This document shows positions 1-12,496 of a DNA stretch of 64,000 nucleotides, piece by piece. The stretch is from assembly GCA_025618425.1 (NCBI GenBank), contig CM046832.1:24512059-24576058 (forward strand), read 5' to 3'. A model generated the notes under the pieces. The model saw only the letters and a list, made by a program, of their open reading frames with translations. It was not told the DNA's origin and made no database searches. The stretch comes from Heliocidaris tuberculata (Eukaryota > Echinodermata > Echinoidea > Camarodonta > Echinometridae). Made by a program: the position numbers and the translations under genes. The stretch's first letter is position 1. Each line of letters begins with the position of its first letter.

Positions 1-202
1 ATAGTCTTTAGTACTACATCATGAACGCTACTGTGGAATTAAATATTAGAAGACGATAGATATTGTTATTTCAGTAAACGCAATTCCGATTTCGTACAAA
101 GAACTTAGTATGACGACGTTTAAAAGTTGCACATATTGGTACCCAAAGTCAAATTACGTTCCCGAAACATAAAAGAGTTGTGATGCTTTGTTAAGCTGTC
201 TA

Positions 203-1203
203 CTAGTGTGATGTAGTAATCGTCCTGGTACGGGATTTGTAATGAACGACGTCGTTGTTAGCAAGGGAACTATGGAACTCTGCCCCCACAGGGAACTTGG
301 AGGCTTTTCTTCTTACATTATTGGACGTATTGGTCTCTGGTCGAGCCAGAATAATGTAGCACTTGGGAACAAACATGAACCCCAGGATCATTGCATTGGA
401 AAGCCACGTGGTAATCATTTGCAGCAATGATTGGAGACTCCCGTTGATAGAAAAGTAGAGGGGAAGGGACACGATCCAAATTACGATGTAGAACATCATG
501 GTGACGGTGATGTAGCGAGTCTCATGAAAGTTCTCTGGGATTTTCCTTGCCCTGAAGGAAAGGACAAAGCAAATGATAGCAATGAGCGCAATGTAACTAT
601 ACATGACAATAAAACAATAAAGGTTACTCTCGCAGATGATGTACACTTTGGTTGTTGAAAGGTTGTACTCTACTTGAACGCGAGAGGGCGCCAAAGAGAG
701 GTAAGCCGTTACCACGGCAACTTGTATGATCCAAAGGAGTATGAAGAGAACGACCTGGGCTGATGTATTACGTAACACGCGCTTGACGAGCGATTCATTC
801 CGCCATGATGTTGTATCAAATACAGCCAGGATTCTCCTTGTTTTGACTAGGAACAGTGCCAAGATGGCTGCGTTGAGAACGCTATGTAGCGCGATACGAA
901 AGTTGCAGGTCCAGTTGGTCGGCGTGCCCACGTAGAGAACGGGTTCGACGAAGCCCAGCATGAGGAGACAAAGAAGGCAGTAGCTCAGAGGGCGATTTGA
1001 AGCACGGACCACTGCTGTATCATGGTGGTGGATGAAGATTCCTAATGATATCAAGGTGCATATCACTCCAATGCCACAAGTGACCAGGCAGACAATCGCT
1101 ACAGGATCTTGCCATACCAGCACGTCAGTGTATTTGGGTATGCAGGCTGTCCGTTCGTCATTAGACCATTCGCCTTCAGGACACTGGATGCAGTGTGTCC
1201 GAC
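203..1203 (-). CDS. Class C GPCR, terminal exon: end of cysteine-rich domain, seven-helix domain and C-tail
   Basis: This exon encodes the membrane part of a class C (family 3) G protein-coupled receptor of the calcium-sensing/vomeronasal-type/taste group, which couples ligand binding outside the cell to G proteins. The splice acceptor (pyrimidine tract then AG at 1204-1205) gives two bases that complete a Gly codon, followed by 332 codons and a TAG stop at 203-205. The first residues hold the last three cysteines of the nine-cysteine domain (HCIQC, then TAC). Seven hydrophobic segments follow. Family hallmarks are visible: VRASNRPLSY after helix 1, TNWTC at the start of helix 3, KTRRIL after helix 3, a loop-2 cysteine in IICE (expected disulfide partner), RARKIPENF before helix 6 and FVPKCYIIL plus RPETNT after helix 7. 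The tail is short, about 55 residues. No AATAAA is seen before the window edge, so the 3' UTR is probably cut off. The subfamily and ligand cannot be decided from this exon. Confidence 0.95.
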
Positions 1204-1541
1204 CTAAAAAAGAAAGAAAAGAAAGAGAGATATGGAAATAAGAGGTTTAAAGCTTTCTCACCATATATGTATCATCATAATTTTTCTTACATGTCTCACT
1301 TTACAATATAACTTTGTTATGAAGGACTTGATTAACGATATTTTATTCTGATGGCGCTCTTCAATCTAAGTGATGTTAAACCATCATGTTCGCCTCCCTT
1401 CTGTTCCCAAATATTATTTGACCACATTTTTTTAATCGTCGAATTCAGTGTTTATAGAGGGAGAGTGGAAGTGATGTCTTCCCTCCATTTTGAACTTAGG
1501 AGTTTTTCAAAACCATATATTATGCATGAAAGAATTATTAC
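1204..1541 (-). other. Receptor intron, 338 bp
   Basis: Intron between the cysteine-rich exon and the terminal exon. It runs from a GTAATA donor to a CTTTTTTTAG acceptor on the minus strand, in phase 1. I see no other feature in it; open frames here on either strand are chance. Confidence 0.85.
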
Positions 1542-1665
1542 CTGTCTGGTTAGTAATGGAACCAACTGGACAAGCCTCACAATCAAAACAACAGGGAGGG
1601 GAGCCCTCTCTCGACACCTTGACGTATCCAGGTTGGCAAGCTGCTCGGCAAACTCCCTCTGGGGG
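1542..1665 (-). CDS. Class C GPCR, cysteine-rich-domain exon (124 nt)
   Basis: This exon encodes the first part of the nine-cysteine linker between the ligand-binding domain and the membrane domain. Reading frame from the acceptor (CTTTCAG just above 1665) begins PPEGVCRAACQPGY and ends NQT plus one base at the donor (GTAATA, 1536-1541). It contains six cysteines (VC, AAC, PCC, DC, EAC), and the terminal exon supplies the other three, giving the family total of nine. It starts in phase 0 and ends in phase 1, and both joins are in frame with the neighbouring exons. From family knowledge, a separate exon of about this size covers this linker in vertebrate class C receptors, so the gene structure appears conserved. 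The frame is too short and interrupted to show as an open frame from a start codon. Confidence 0.92.
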
Positions 1666-3478
1666 CTGAAAGGAAAAGAAGAATGTTGATAGGAAGGTAA
1701 CATATTTGAAGAAATTAAGAAATATAATGCAGGTATTAATTCTGTTGCAAAGTTATTAAAAGAAAGTTTTATATCATTTCCTTTTTTAGTCAAAGAGCGT
1801 ACGTACATTGCCTATCATCTTCCTGTTTTGACATCGGACAACCTTTAAATGCGCTTTAATGAAACTTCTGATTTGATTTTATTTCGTGGATTTCAAACCG
1901 ATTTTTCTTGTTTATTTATATTTCTAGTTTAGTTGTCAGGATACCAGACAATAAGAATATACAAGAAATACGGAATAGATACTTGATAGATACGACCCTC
2001 AGGCTGTCCTGATTCATTCCCTCTATCTCTCTTTTTTTTCTCTCTCTCTTTTCTCTTCTCCTCTTCTTATTTTCCATTGACAGATAATATTCGACAATTG
2101 AGACAGCGGACAGAGTGATCGTTTCTTTTCATTCAGAATCACATTCGGGAAATGATGAAGGTTGTTTGATGTTCACGAAAGTGACAGAAGGAGATAGGAG
2201 AACATGATCATCCCTCCGAAAGACTTCCAGTAGAATCAATCAGTAGGCTAGATTGTTTACAGTCTACAGTGCTCACTGAAAAGAAAATCCGTCTGTTCTC
2301 ACTGTGAAATCAGGCGGTTCCTCCTGCCAAATTGGTCGATTCTTACAGCCCAATTCAACCGGTTCAAAACACACGTATACATTCTTATCGTGTTCAAAGA
2401 ATAGTGTTTGCTTGATGATTTATTGAAAACGAAGTCTAGATTGAACTTCAAGAATCAAGCAATTTAAAAACAATGATAAATCGCAAGCATAATGAATGAT
2501 GATCGTTCCGTATCGCAAATCGGCAACTCAGTTTGATACGCCACATGAATGAGTAGTCAGACTGTAACTCTAATGGTATACTGAATTCAGGTGCTTATTG
2601 GTCACTAAATCATCATATTGTTTTCTTGTTTTGTTGCTGTTGTTGTTGTTGTTGATTTTTTTTGTTTTTTGTTTTTTTGGTATGGAGCACAATGTCATTG
2701 CGTGATCACACAAACCAGTCTTCACCAGAACTGTCCACATATCTCCCAGTAGGGGAAACACTGTATTCTGAAGGAAAGGGCAACATGTTTGTGAATATCC
2801 TATCTGAAACACAAATGTACATGGGTTTGATGAGGCATGCAGTGTGAACCGATTTAACGTGGTGGCCTTGCAAATCAACGCTGGAGACTCTTCGTCTTAC
2901 GAGGAGCTGGTCAGAGAAGTTCAATATTGACATTTTTGGAGCAAACTCTTTTTGCTCAAGCTAAGCTTCTTTTCTCCGTTTCTTTCACTGGGCACATCTA
3001 GCTTTTGTTGAGAGGAGTCTCTGCTAAGGCAGGGGTTGTACAGTCAAAAAATAGGATGAAGTCATTGATGTTTGGCGGAAGATTGGAAAGATTTTCAGTG
3101 GAATCTGCTCGAAATAAAGGATCAGGAAATGACGTAGTTAGTTCAGAAGCTCACCGGAGTGTTATTTGGGCGTTTATCAGCACTCTTTTATTCAGTTATT
3201 CTTACGTTTTGTGTACATCCGCTGTTAAAATCAAGATTTGACATGTGCACCCTAGTATAATAATGCGAATATATTTCATCACTAGTATCTGCAAAGGAAG
3301 TTTATGCATTTGTTAAAGGGCAATTCATAGCGTTACGGAATGACATTCACAAAGAATTTTCAAGTTTGGAAGAAGAATATTATGAACATCATAATTAATA
3401 TTTTGAAGGTGAAAGTACAATACATACATTAATACAGGGCACTTCACAAATGTTGATTATCATGTCAACCGTTCATCA

Positions 3479-3625
3479 GGGGCCCGTTGCACAAAACTTG
3501 CGTTTGAACGCACCTCAGGAAAATCAAAAGCAACTTTATTTTCAGCCAATCAGAAGTGCGCATTTAGGACTTGCGTTTGATTTTTAGGAGTTGCGATTAA
3601 ACGCAAGTTTTGTGCAACGGGCCCC
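3479..3625. mobile_element. 147-bp hairpin MITE, GGGGCCCGTTGCA family
   Basis: The two ends are near-perfect inverted repeats of about 35 bp: GGGGCCCGTTGCACAAAACT reading inward from each side, followed by TGCGTTT. The centre contains GCCAATCAGA. There is no coding capacity. Three other full copies or relatives and one solitary end lie in this window, so it is a dispersed miniature element rather than a chance palindrome. Confidence 0.8.
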
Positions 3626-5100
3626 TGATTTATTAAGTATTATATTGTTTCTTTAGAGAATGACACAAAAAAGGGCATGACATTCAACTAGAATGAACAT
3701 TCCTAAAACTCTCCGAACTTTGAATATGTATCCAGTTTTCAAGATTGCTGCACTGGCATTCTGCAGTATGTTAGCTTTGATATGTCACCACTTTCCTGAA
3801 AATATATTTGAAAATATTTCAAATATGATGCAAAATATAAAATGAAACAGCGTTACTGAATGGCCGTTACGGAATAACTTCTGAAAGTGAATGGGAAATA
3901 GTGTATAGAATTTATTTTATGTATATAAATAGTTAAAAAATAGTTTGAAACACAAATTGAGCAAACGATTTCATATTTTTTGATGAAAGACATCTGTATT
4001 AAAAATAGCTGTATAAGTGGTTATTAATTTATTCTGATTTATGCAAATATTTTTCAAAAATTCATAAAAATATTTGTTATTAATTAGATTTTTGAAAAAA
4101 ATTCTAAAGAATATTGATTTTGTAAAATGCTTCCGTGAGGCATAAAAAGACATTTAGATAGGTTTAATCATTGCATTCCATTTTATACTGCTTGTATTTC
4201 ATTGTTTTAGGGATCAATATTTAGGTCTAAGAAATAGGATATTCAAGGTTATAGAGGTAAGTGAGACATTTAATTAAGAAATGGAATAAGAAAACAACAT
4301 TTTTCTAATTGTTTTTTTACACAAAACACAAAATATCCAATTCCTTAAATTTGATATAATTTTCATACTAGAAAGTGAGCTAATCATCTCGACTAAACTT
4401 GATGATTGTCTAATCTATTAAGCTGAATTAATGTGTAATTTCAGGATTTAGTAAATTCATACAAAACTGAATATAATGTCATTCCGTAACATTATTTTGT
4501 TACGAAATTACATAATTAATCATATCATAATTCATATTTAAAATATTTTTTCATACCAAAAACACATACATTTTGTAGGTATTAGGTACCTTGATTTAAC
4601 TATCAACTTTCAGAACAAAATGATATCCTTTTCCGAAATAAGTTGAAATTATGTGCTTTGGGCATAATACGGAATGGCATTTTTAATTTTTTTTTTTAGT
4701 TTGTTTCCATGGTTACTGAAGTAAGAGAAATTAAGCAGAACAGAAACAAACGCTATTCTTAGTTGCTATGTTATTCTTAAACTTTGTGTATCAAGTGTAT
4801 TTTAGCAAACAGGTCATATTAATACGACCTTTACTCTTCTTTCACAATTTATCATAATTGGCATCAATTATTGATTTCAAGATTATGTTAATCATTTATG
4901 CAAATTTTCAGTTGTCATAAGTGTGACAATGTCAAAATTTTATCAGACTGTGAAAATGTGGATATTTATGATTAATTTGACACCAAATTTGATATGATCA
5001 ACCCCAATTTTGGGATTCATTTCCGTTTTGCTTGGAATTTCACTCTGTTACTGGATTAGTTTGTTCTTGTTTTTCCGATGGCAGAATAAAATACATGACA

Positions 5101-5489
5101 TGTCCACCTGATTTACAAATGTAACACAGTAGACAACTGTAAAAAAAAACAACTATGAAAAGAACTCAATTAAAACTGTACAGATTATGTAATCCCTGAG
5201 CTAGCTTAGAAATAAAACACAGTATACTACTGAAAATACTGAAAATACTACTGAAACGGACTCCCAGGCCGACCCGAGTTGAACACTTTAGCATTATCGC
5301 CCTGGACAATAACTATTTAAACATCATGAATCAGATGAATGTAACATTTCTAAAATGCAGATTCTGACGGGTACAGTTCATTAACGTGTTTCATCTATAA
5401 CCCAGCTTAGGGATTACATAATCTGTACAGTTGTTTACATATTTTTTCACAGGTGTTTACTTTGTCCCATCTGTTAATCGGGTGGAATG
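5101..5489. mobile_element. Inverted-repeat element, about 390 bp
   Basis: Near the left end AACTGTACAGATTATGTAAT (from 5176) recurs inverted at about 5415-5434. Weaker inverted similarity extends outward on both sides to CCACCTGATT at about 5104 and its counterpart AATCGGGTGG at 5477-5486. No coding potential. It is likely an old MITE, with approximate boundaries. Confidence 0.6.
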
Positions 5490-7278
5490 TAGATGTTTAT
5501 GCCGATAATATACATATCTAAATTTTTTTCCCATAAACATAGTAATGATGTACCAGAAGGCAATCTTTTTTAAACTCATGTGTTCTATTCTTATCCTATT
5601 ATCTGTCGATATCTTAATCTCAAGAAACAGATTTATGATGAACTAGTCGTCTTCCAACAATTATCACAAGAAACGGGCCAGTAGCCGCTAGCTCCTTCCC
5701 ACCTGATGATAGCAGTCGACTTCAATCACCCAATCTGAGTAGAATCTGCTTGTTTACAGAAAGGTATCTTATATCTCTTTTGCGCACCAGTCCATCAGCA
5801 TACTCGCAGGAGCGGTATAAATTGCTTGTTTTATGAGGCCCTAGACCTGCTGCATCCAAACACGAATAATTTTCTCTGAAAGGCCAGTCGGTGAAGATGA
5901 AAGGTTCTTTTTTTATTATTTCTTATGGGAAGAAGACGGGAATGGAAATGACTCGTAGAACGATGCACCTGGTTACGATGTCATCGAGGGAATATGTCGC
6001 TTTTTACGACCTGATTCCAAAACACTGGCCTATTTTTCTTATTCATTTTGTTTTACCACGCTGTTCTGTTTTTCTCAGAAATACACGATGGAGCAAATGA
6101 AGAAAAACAAAATCGCACAAAAAGGAAAGAAAAGGAACCAGTGGTGAATGATGGGGGTAGGGAATAGCAAACTTGAATAGTAAGTTCTTTGGAGTACGAG
6201 GGGCCTAGTTACGATGGCGGGAAATAATATTAAAAAAAAACATTCCTTTTTTATCGTTTTTCTTTTTTCTTTCTTAGAAAGCAAGGATGTCGTAAAGAGG
6301 GAGGTAGCTAACAGAAGTCAAAAGAGTAAAATGATGGAGGAGGTTAGAGGAGCATTGAAAATGAAAAACGCAAATGGTTAGTTTTAATAATTTTAAAAAG
6401 ACGGAGATAGTGCGTCCATTAAGTGTTGTACATTTATACCATGCGAAGATTTTTATATTTCCTCTTCCTTGCCGACTGTAGAAATAAGCTCGCATAATTC
6501 ATGAAATATTTGCAAGATATTGGCAATCCATTAAATAGACAATCCATTAGGGTACATACAAAAGGAGACATATGAAAAATCATATTTCTCTCTTGAAAAA
6601 GAAACAGGCAATATAAATTATTAACAATTTTAGAGTGCATTCTACAAAACATTCTTACAGATTACTTTAACTTTCATACTCGATGCATATCAGTGAATGA
6701 AATTATTGGCAACTAATTTTTCAAGCTAATTATAAAAAAAGCATATTTGACAATGAGACTTTTGCTATAGTGATAGACTAATATAGAAAACATAAGCAGT
6801 TTAAACATATCTAATTAACCAAATCCACATAATTAGTATGTTGTTGCTTTTCGTGTGTATGAAAATAACATGACCTAACTGTATGCAATACGATGATCTG
6901 ACTTACCCTGTATTATTTTAGCTGAAATAGTTTGTCTAAATTACAGTTCAATCGTCCAAATGATAATCCCTAATACTGAAAAACTGGGACTCTATACTTA
7001 TCTGGATAAAATCGTTCCAATTTCCCATATTTCATTTCACCATCTCTACCTTCCGGCGCAAAACGTGCCATTTACACCTCCAGCGGATTGAAAGTATCCC
7101 TTTGAGAAATACTATCTTTTCAGGACAAGCGCCCTCTTTAAGCGTAATAAAAATTGATCAAAATAACCCTTCGCAGGCCTTTGGCCATGTGTTCACTTTT
7201 TTGATACAAGTTTCATATCTAAGGCTGAAAACTATCTGAGGCAACTAATCTCCTGTGCGTGCAAATAGGTGTCCTTTC

Positions 7279-7694
7279 TTAACCCTTTCAAGACAATTGA
7301 CCACATTTTGTGGTTTGCTTCAATATCTTTTGATTCAGAGCTCTAAAAAATATACCAGATGCACGAGTAGAACAAGCAAAAATTTCTGCATACATTGTGT
7401 CCATTTTTGTTGCATGACCATATTGCGTTTGATGCCAGGAATTTTAAAAAGGAGAATAAGCTTGAAAATCCTTAAATTGGCAACACATTGAGAGGTTCAA
7501 AATCACTGTTTTAATTAAAATTGGCAATTTTTTTCAACTTTCGACTAAGTTTCTAATGATGCATTTTGTTTTCAAAGACATTGCATTTTGTCAGAAATTG
7601 TGTAGTACTGAAAGAAAAATATTATTGTTGCCAATTTGAAGAATAAAATGTGATCAATTTACCCCTTAAATAATTCCTGTCATGAAAGGGTTAA
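7279..7694. mobile_element. TTAA-flanked MITE, 416 bp (piggyBac-like), copy 1
   Basis: The element starts TTAACCCTTTCAAGACA and ends TGTCATGAAAGGGTTAA, giving inverted ends beginning CCCTTTC and a TTAA on each side. TTAA target duplication is characteristic of piggyBac-type (and some Kolobok-type) transposases. A short palindrome, CCACATTTTGTGG, lies about 20 bp inside the left end. A second copy of almost the same length, nearly collinear, lies at 38451-38867. There is no coding capacity, so it depended on a transposase elsewhere. Confidence 0.85.
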
Positions 7695-8224
7695 TCCATC
7701 CCACAGCAGCGATATAATTTTGCACTTTTAATCTGAATTTATATTGCCTTTAAGTGATATTTACGATGGCAAGGTGGACTGGACTTAGAAACCGAAGAGT
7801 CATCTTTACTCTGATACAGTAACAACAATAACAACAAGACAAATACTTTGACAGAACAAACACAATATTGCTCTGTCTATCTCTCCTTCTCTTTCTTTTC
7901 CTCCCGTCTCTCTCTTTTCTCCATTGTCTCTGTCTTTACATCGTTTCGATTTTATGGCATGTAAGATAAAATATTTCTATCATTTGCAATTATTATTTAT
8001 AACTTTAAAAGGCCTATTTTAAATGAAATATATATCACCGGATTTTAATCTATTTTTACCTCGCTGTAACTGAATGCGTTTAAGTAAGACATTCGTATTA
8101 CGTTTGATTCTATTCCAAACAAAGTTTAGAAAGACGGATAACAAACATTTCAAAACAATTGCGTAATGCCTTACGTTGCTTGCTGTTAAACAATCTAAAA
8201 TATTCTATCTTGGACGCCCCTTAC

Positions 8225-8973
8225 CTGTCCCTCGTTGATGTCGTGGTGCCAGTCGATAAGTGTTCGATCCAACGTCAGAGCGCCCTCCCCGCTGGGTTGA
8301 ACGTCAAAACGACCTATCTCAACGAAGCGTACTGTCTGCTCCTCAGCATCAGCCGGTGAAGAAACATTATCGGATCGGGTGGCGCTCCCAGGTGGCACGG
8401 ACGTCGCTCCTTGACGCTGCCAATGAACAATGCAGAAGTTCGCCGCCATCTCACCATTTTCGTTGAATGTATGATATGGAGAAGTGTCCTTAGAGCCCGA
8501 GAGCTTCGTAAAGTTAACCTGGTTGAGGTAATTGATGAGTTGCCAGGGTTCTAGGTCGTTAGGATCAGGACATCTGCCTTCTGCGAGAAGTCCTCCAGGG
8601 GCTGTGCATTCTTCTATGCTTCTCAGGGTGTAGGCAGCCGTGTAGACGGCTAAGTAGACGTGATAGAGACTGAATGATCGAGCATACCCCCTGACACTCT
8701 CGATTTCCATAAGATCATGCGATGCACATTTAACGGCAATAGTTCTATTTGGATCCGATAAGCTGCAGTGGAAGTTAGTCTCCCAGATCTCTTTCAACCA
8801 CGTATCATTTTGGAATTTAGGGTCTGTGGGATTCAGAGAAGCCAGATAAGGGACGAAGCCGGGTATTTCATGGGTCTGGAGCACCACGCCCAATACATTA
8901 CCAAGAATGCCAAAATTCCTACTAGATATCGCTGTTGAAGTTGCCCAAACATCGCTTGCGATCCAAGTGAACT
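8225..8973 (-). CDS. Class C GPCR, ligand-binding-domain exon
   Basis: This exon encodes the membrane-proximal half of the extracellular Venus-flytrap (ANF-receptor type) domain. The acceptor is TTGGCAG (AG at 8974-8975). Two bases complete a codon and 249 codons follow, ending ...NEGQ at a CAG|GTAAGG donor (GT at 8223-8224). Recognisable family blocks in order are FTWIASDVWATS, VLGVVLQTHEIPGF, LKEIWETNFHC, VYTAAYTLRS, LEPWQLINYLNQVNF and FNENGEMAANFCIVHWQ. The acidic residue after IAS is Asp; the calcium-sensing receptor has Glu there and other class C members have Asp, and the position lines the ligand cleft, so an amino-acid-like ligand is plausible but unproven. Several N-glycosylation sequons (for example NDT, NRT, NFT) fit an extracellular location. 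Exons for the signal peptide and upper lobe are missing. The 623 or so residues recovered here compare with roughly 850-1000 in complete family members. Confidence 0.93.
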
Positions 8974-10665
8974 CTGCCAAGTAAAAAGAAGAAGAAAAAA
9001 GAAAGTTGATGTGAGAAAATTACTGTAGACGATCGCTACTCACATTATTTTAAACAGAAAATTTATTCTAAATCAAAATAATTAATTTTCATGAGCTGAT
9101 CTTTAAGCTCTGGAGTCGAAATAATCAGTGAAGCTACTCATCAAAGCCTGTTGTATTGAATAACAATTCCTCATTTATCAACATTCGATAACACGGTAGA
9201 GAAAAACTTTGTTTTTGTTATAATGTGCAAAGATATATTGATAGTAAATACAAGGAGAAGGACATTTTACGGCAACAATCCAAATGTAATATTAACATTT
9301 AGTCTTTTACACCATAAAGAAGAGTTTCAATACCGTCGAACTCCAAATGGTTCTTTTCAATTTTTCACACGAGTAATATGAATAATTATCACTTCTTTAA
9401 TTCTCACATACTTTTTGTGTAATTATAATAACTTAATCAGCAGGTGGTTAATCGAAAAATGCATCTTAAAAATGCAATAGTTTCCCATGATATCACGGTG
9501 GCTACGGTAGACATTCTTTCAAATTCGGCATAGCCGCCATAATCAAATTAAATATGCAAGATCGACCACCGGTTCGGTAGGCGGACGTCATTTAGTGGCT
9601 AGGGAAGAGCAGTCATGACCCATATCAAACATAATATACCTTGCTAAAAAAAACATTATCTTACTACTGACAGAAACTTAGTTTGGTTGCAGATTTTGTC
9701 TGAGATGGAAGATGAGTTAGGGCATTCGATTCGTTGGTAAGATAGTCATTAACGTCATATTGATATGGGGATGTCGAGAGGGTATCATGGGTACGGGAAT
9801 ATGGAAAGTTTGCACTTAGTACTGGCATTCTACCCTGGGAATGTTGGATTGCTACTGGCTACGAGCTTTTATCGGGATTGTCATATCAGGGAAGGTGATC
9901 TCACTAGCGAAAACTTTAGGTTTTCCCAGCCATGATACATGTCTTATCCATGACATACATATCAATGCCATCGAAGGGTGCTCAGGGGCATCGCGAGACC
10001 CTTTTGTTTTGAAAGGGAACTAGCATACTCATGCATACAGAAAACTCATGTCATTCAACATCCCCTTCCCTCTCCACATGATGGTGACCCTGCTGCAGTC
10101 ATAAACGTAATTCGCTCATGGTGAAACCTCTTTTCAACATTCTACGCTTCTTCAATATTCCTCTCTATCCCAGGAAACTAGTAGAGACCATCTTCATAAT
10201 CCTGAAGAGACTTTAACCCTGCCTGATGGCTGTCACAAAACCAACCCTTATGAAATATTTGTTGGTTTTTTTCTTCACACATACACATTCGATGATTTCC
10301 TTCAAAGGAACCATATTTGTGTCAAATTTAGAGAAATGGGTTAAGCATTATGCCACCACGTAAAAAAAAAATGGATTCTTTGGCCCTGGTTGAACCCATC
10401 CGAAATATGAAAAGCGGCACAGAGCATTCTGATGAATGAAAACGTATAAATTATATCAATGACTATAAAAACAAACGTGACAAGTTTGTATTGACTTCGA
10501 AATTCAATAGTTGAATCGTTAATATTTTAGGTCATCAACCTCCTTCCACTATAGGGAATCACGCGCATGATTACGGAAAAAAGATATAGAACAAACGAAC
10601 TAATTAACTATGATAATGATGATGTGGGGGTAACACCACTTTAATACCAACACACTAAGATGATA

Positions 10666-10697
<32 letters not shown>

Positions 10698-12496
10698 AGG
10701 AGAGGGCGTAGAGTTTCGTTTGGAAGAAAACGTAGCATATTGAGAGTTTAAGAAGGTTCCGCAGAAAGGAAGCAATAATCTCCACACGCAATGTCAACAT
10801 GGCTAATTTCAAAGAAAAGGAAAGATAATGGCTAATATATATACTTGATATACCACGATCACCGTTTCTCTGAAATGTATAGAATCAATCTCCATGAACG
10901 GTTTTATTTATTTTTTCAGTATGAAGAATTTAGAAGTTCTAGATAATCTGGGTTGAATCAATCTATCTGCTCTTCAACAAATAACAGATTAACGTTACGG
11001 CTATTATACGGTCGAATCATATGTCCAAACATACACCCACATTATACAAATGGTATTTTAGCATGGAACACTAAATACTGATGGGTGTTCTCCTGTAAGA
11101 CCTTCCATGATAACTGGTTTAAAGTTAGTCAAAGCGTTACTTAGAGTAGTAGTTCAGATATTCATTACTTCAAGGGGTCAATATTATTGGCAACCGCGTC
11201 GATCAAACCATAATCTATCTTACCAACAAGACTGATCTTTATTTTTGTATCAATAGCTAAGTTTTTCACCAAAAACCACAAATGATATCAAACTTAAATG
11301 TCAAAAGTCTGATGTCCGTTGCATTGAGATAGAAAACAGAGAAGGTGTAATAGAATCAGGATTTAGGTTGATTATCAATAGTTGAGTTATCAGGTGATAT
11401 TAGCCATGTTAGCACAGATGTTTATACATGAAAAAGGCGCAAGCATTATGCTGAGAAAAAGAATAGTAAGGTTCATAGATTATAGGTGAGCTTTGTTACT
11501 TTTCAATGGTGTGGTGCAGAAACTTTAATACAAATGCTGGTCAGGAATCTTGTTTCAACTGAAAACATCTCGTTTTGAAGGTGAGTTTCATTTACGAAGC
11601 GATGTTCATAGATTACAATTCTTTAAGCTTTGATATACTTTGTGCGTCTATCATGTATATCGTGCAGGTTAAATGTTCATGCATTAAATTCAAAGTGAAA
11701 GAAAAGCTTTTGCTGTGAAGAATGATATACTCACTTGCACAATCTAGCTGATGTATTTACAAGCAAAATGATTATGATATCAATAGAAATGAGTAATAAA
11801 TATAAAGGTAGTAAAAATGTATCATGAGTCAAGACAGAAATCACCCTTTAAAACATAATAAACGCTACATGTCACATGTCTGAACGAATACTTTACATAC
11901 AATAAGAAACTTTGGAATCATCATTATTTATGTCTATTTCTTCGAAGTCAAAATCCAGACAAACAAATTATTTGCAAGTCTAATCATCTGAGTGCTGATC
12001 AAAACAACTCGCTTGAGCATAACAACCAAAACTAGTACAACTAATCAGGTAATGGAGCATCAGAGTGATCCCTAATATAGCATCTCCATGAATACATTCC
12101 TAAAGACTATGTATGCATATATGCTCGTATCCCTCCTTATTGAGACATGACAAAAATACAAATTATAAGGCATCTTCATGTTCAAGCATTATACGTGATT
12201 GTAAATTCATACCAATGTCGCGCATATTGGGATAGTTTTACAATTTCTTATTTGAAGCTATTGCCAGTAACCCTTCCCAATCCCGCCAGAACGCTTTATT
12301 AAGATTTTATGAGTTCTCAATGACCCGATCACAGTATACTAAGCCATTAGAGAGAAAGGGATGGATGAATATTGACAAGAAAGAGGGACACGGAAGGCGG
12401 AAGGGTTCCTTCTTTTCGAATCTGTTTTTTCTGAGATCTGAGTCACCTAGTTCTTCATCTTATTTTGATGTTTGTCAAAATAATTTAATATGTTTT
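8974..12496. other. AT-rich DNA, no gene recognised
   Basis: This stretch lies upstream of the first recognised receptor exon and is probably its next intron. Apart from a (GA)n run at 10671-10697 I see only unique AT-rich sequence. Open frames here are short, start at non-ATG codons or are low complexity. Confidence 0.6.

Larger units (their letters stand above)
1666..8224 (-). other. Receptor intron, about 6.6 kb, with MITE insertions
   Basis: Phase-0 intron between the ligand-binding exon (donor GTAAGG) and the cysteine-rich exon (acceptor in a strong pyrimidine tract). It is AT-rich and contains three hairpin-type elements listed separately (3479-3625, 5101-5489, 7279-7694) and short pyrimidine tracts near 2020-2070 and 7870-7930. 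No further exon with class C similarity was seen. Confidence 0.8.

Noticed and set aside
242..1241. Plus-strand open frames of 62-75 codons
   Set aside because: They are antisense shadows of the receptor exon, which has strong family similarity on the minus strand.
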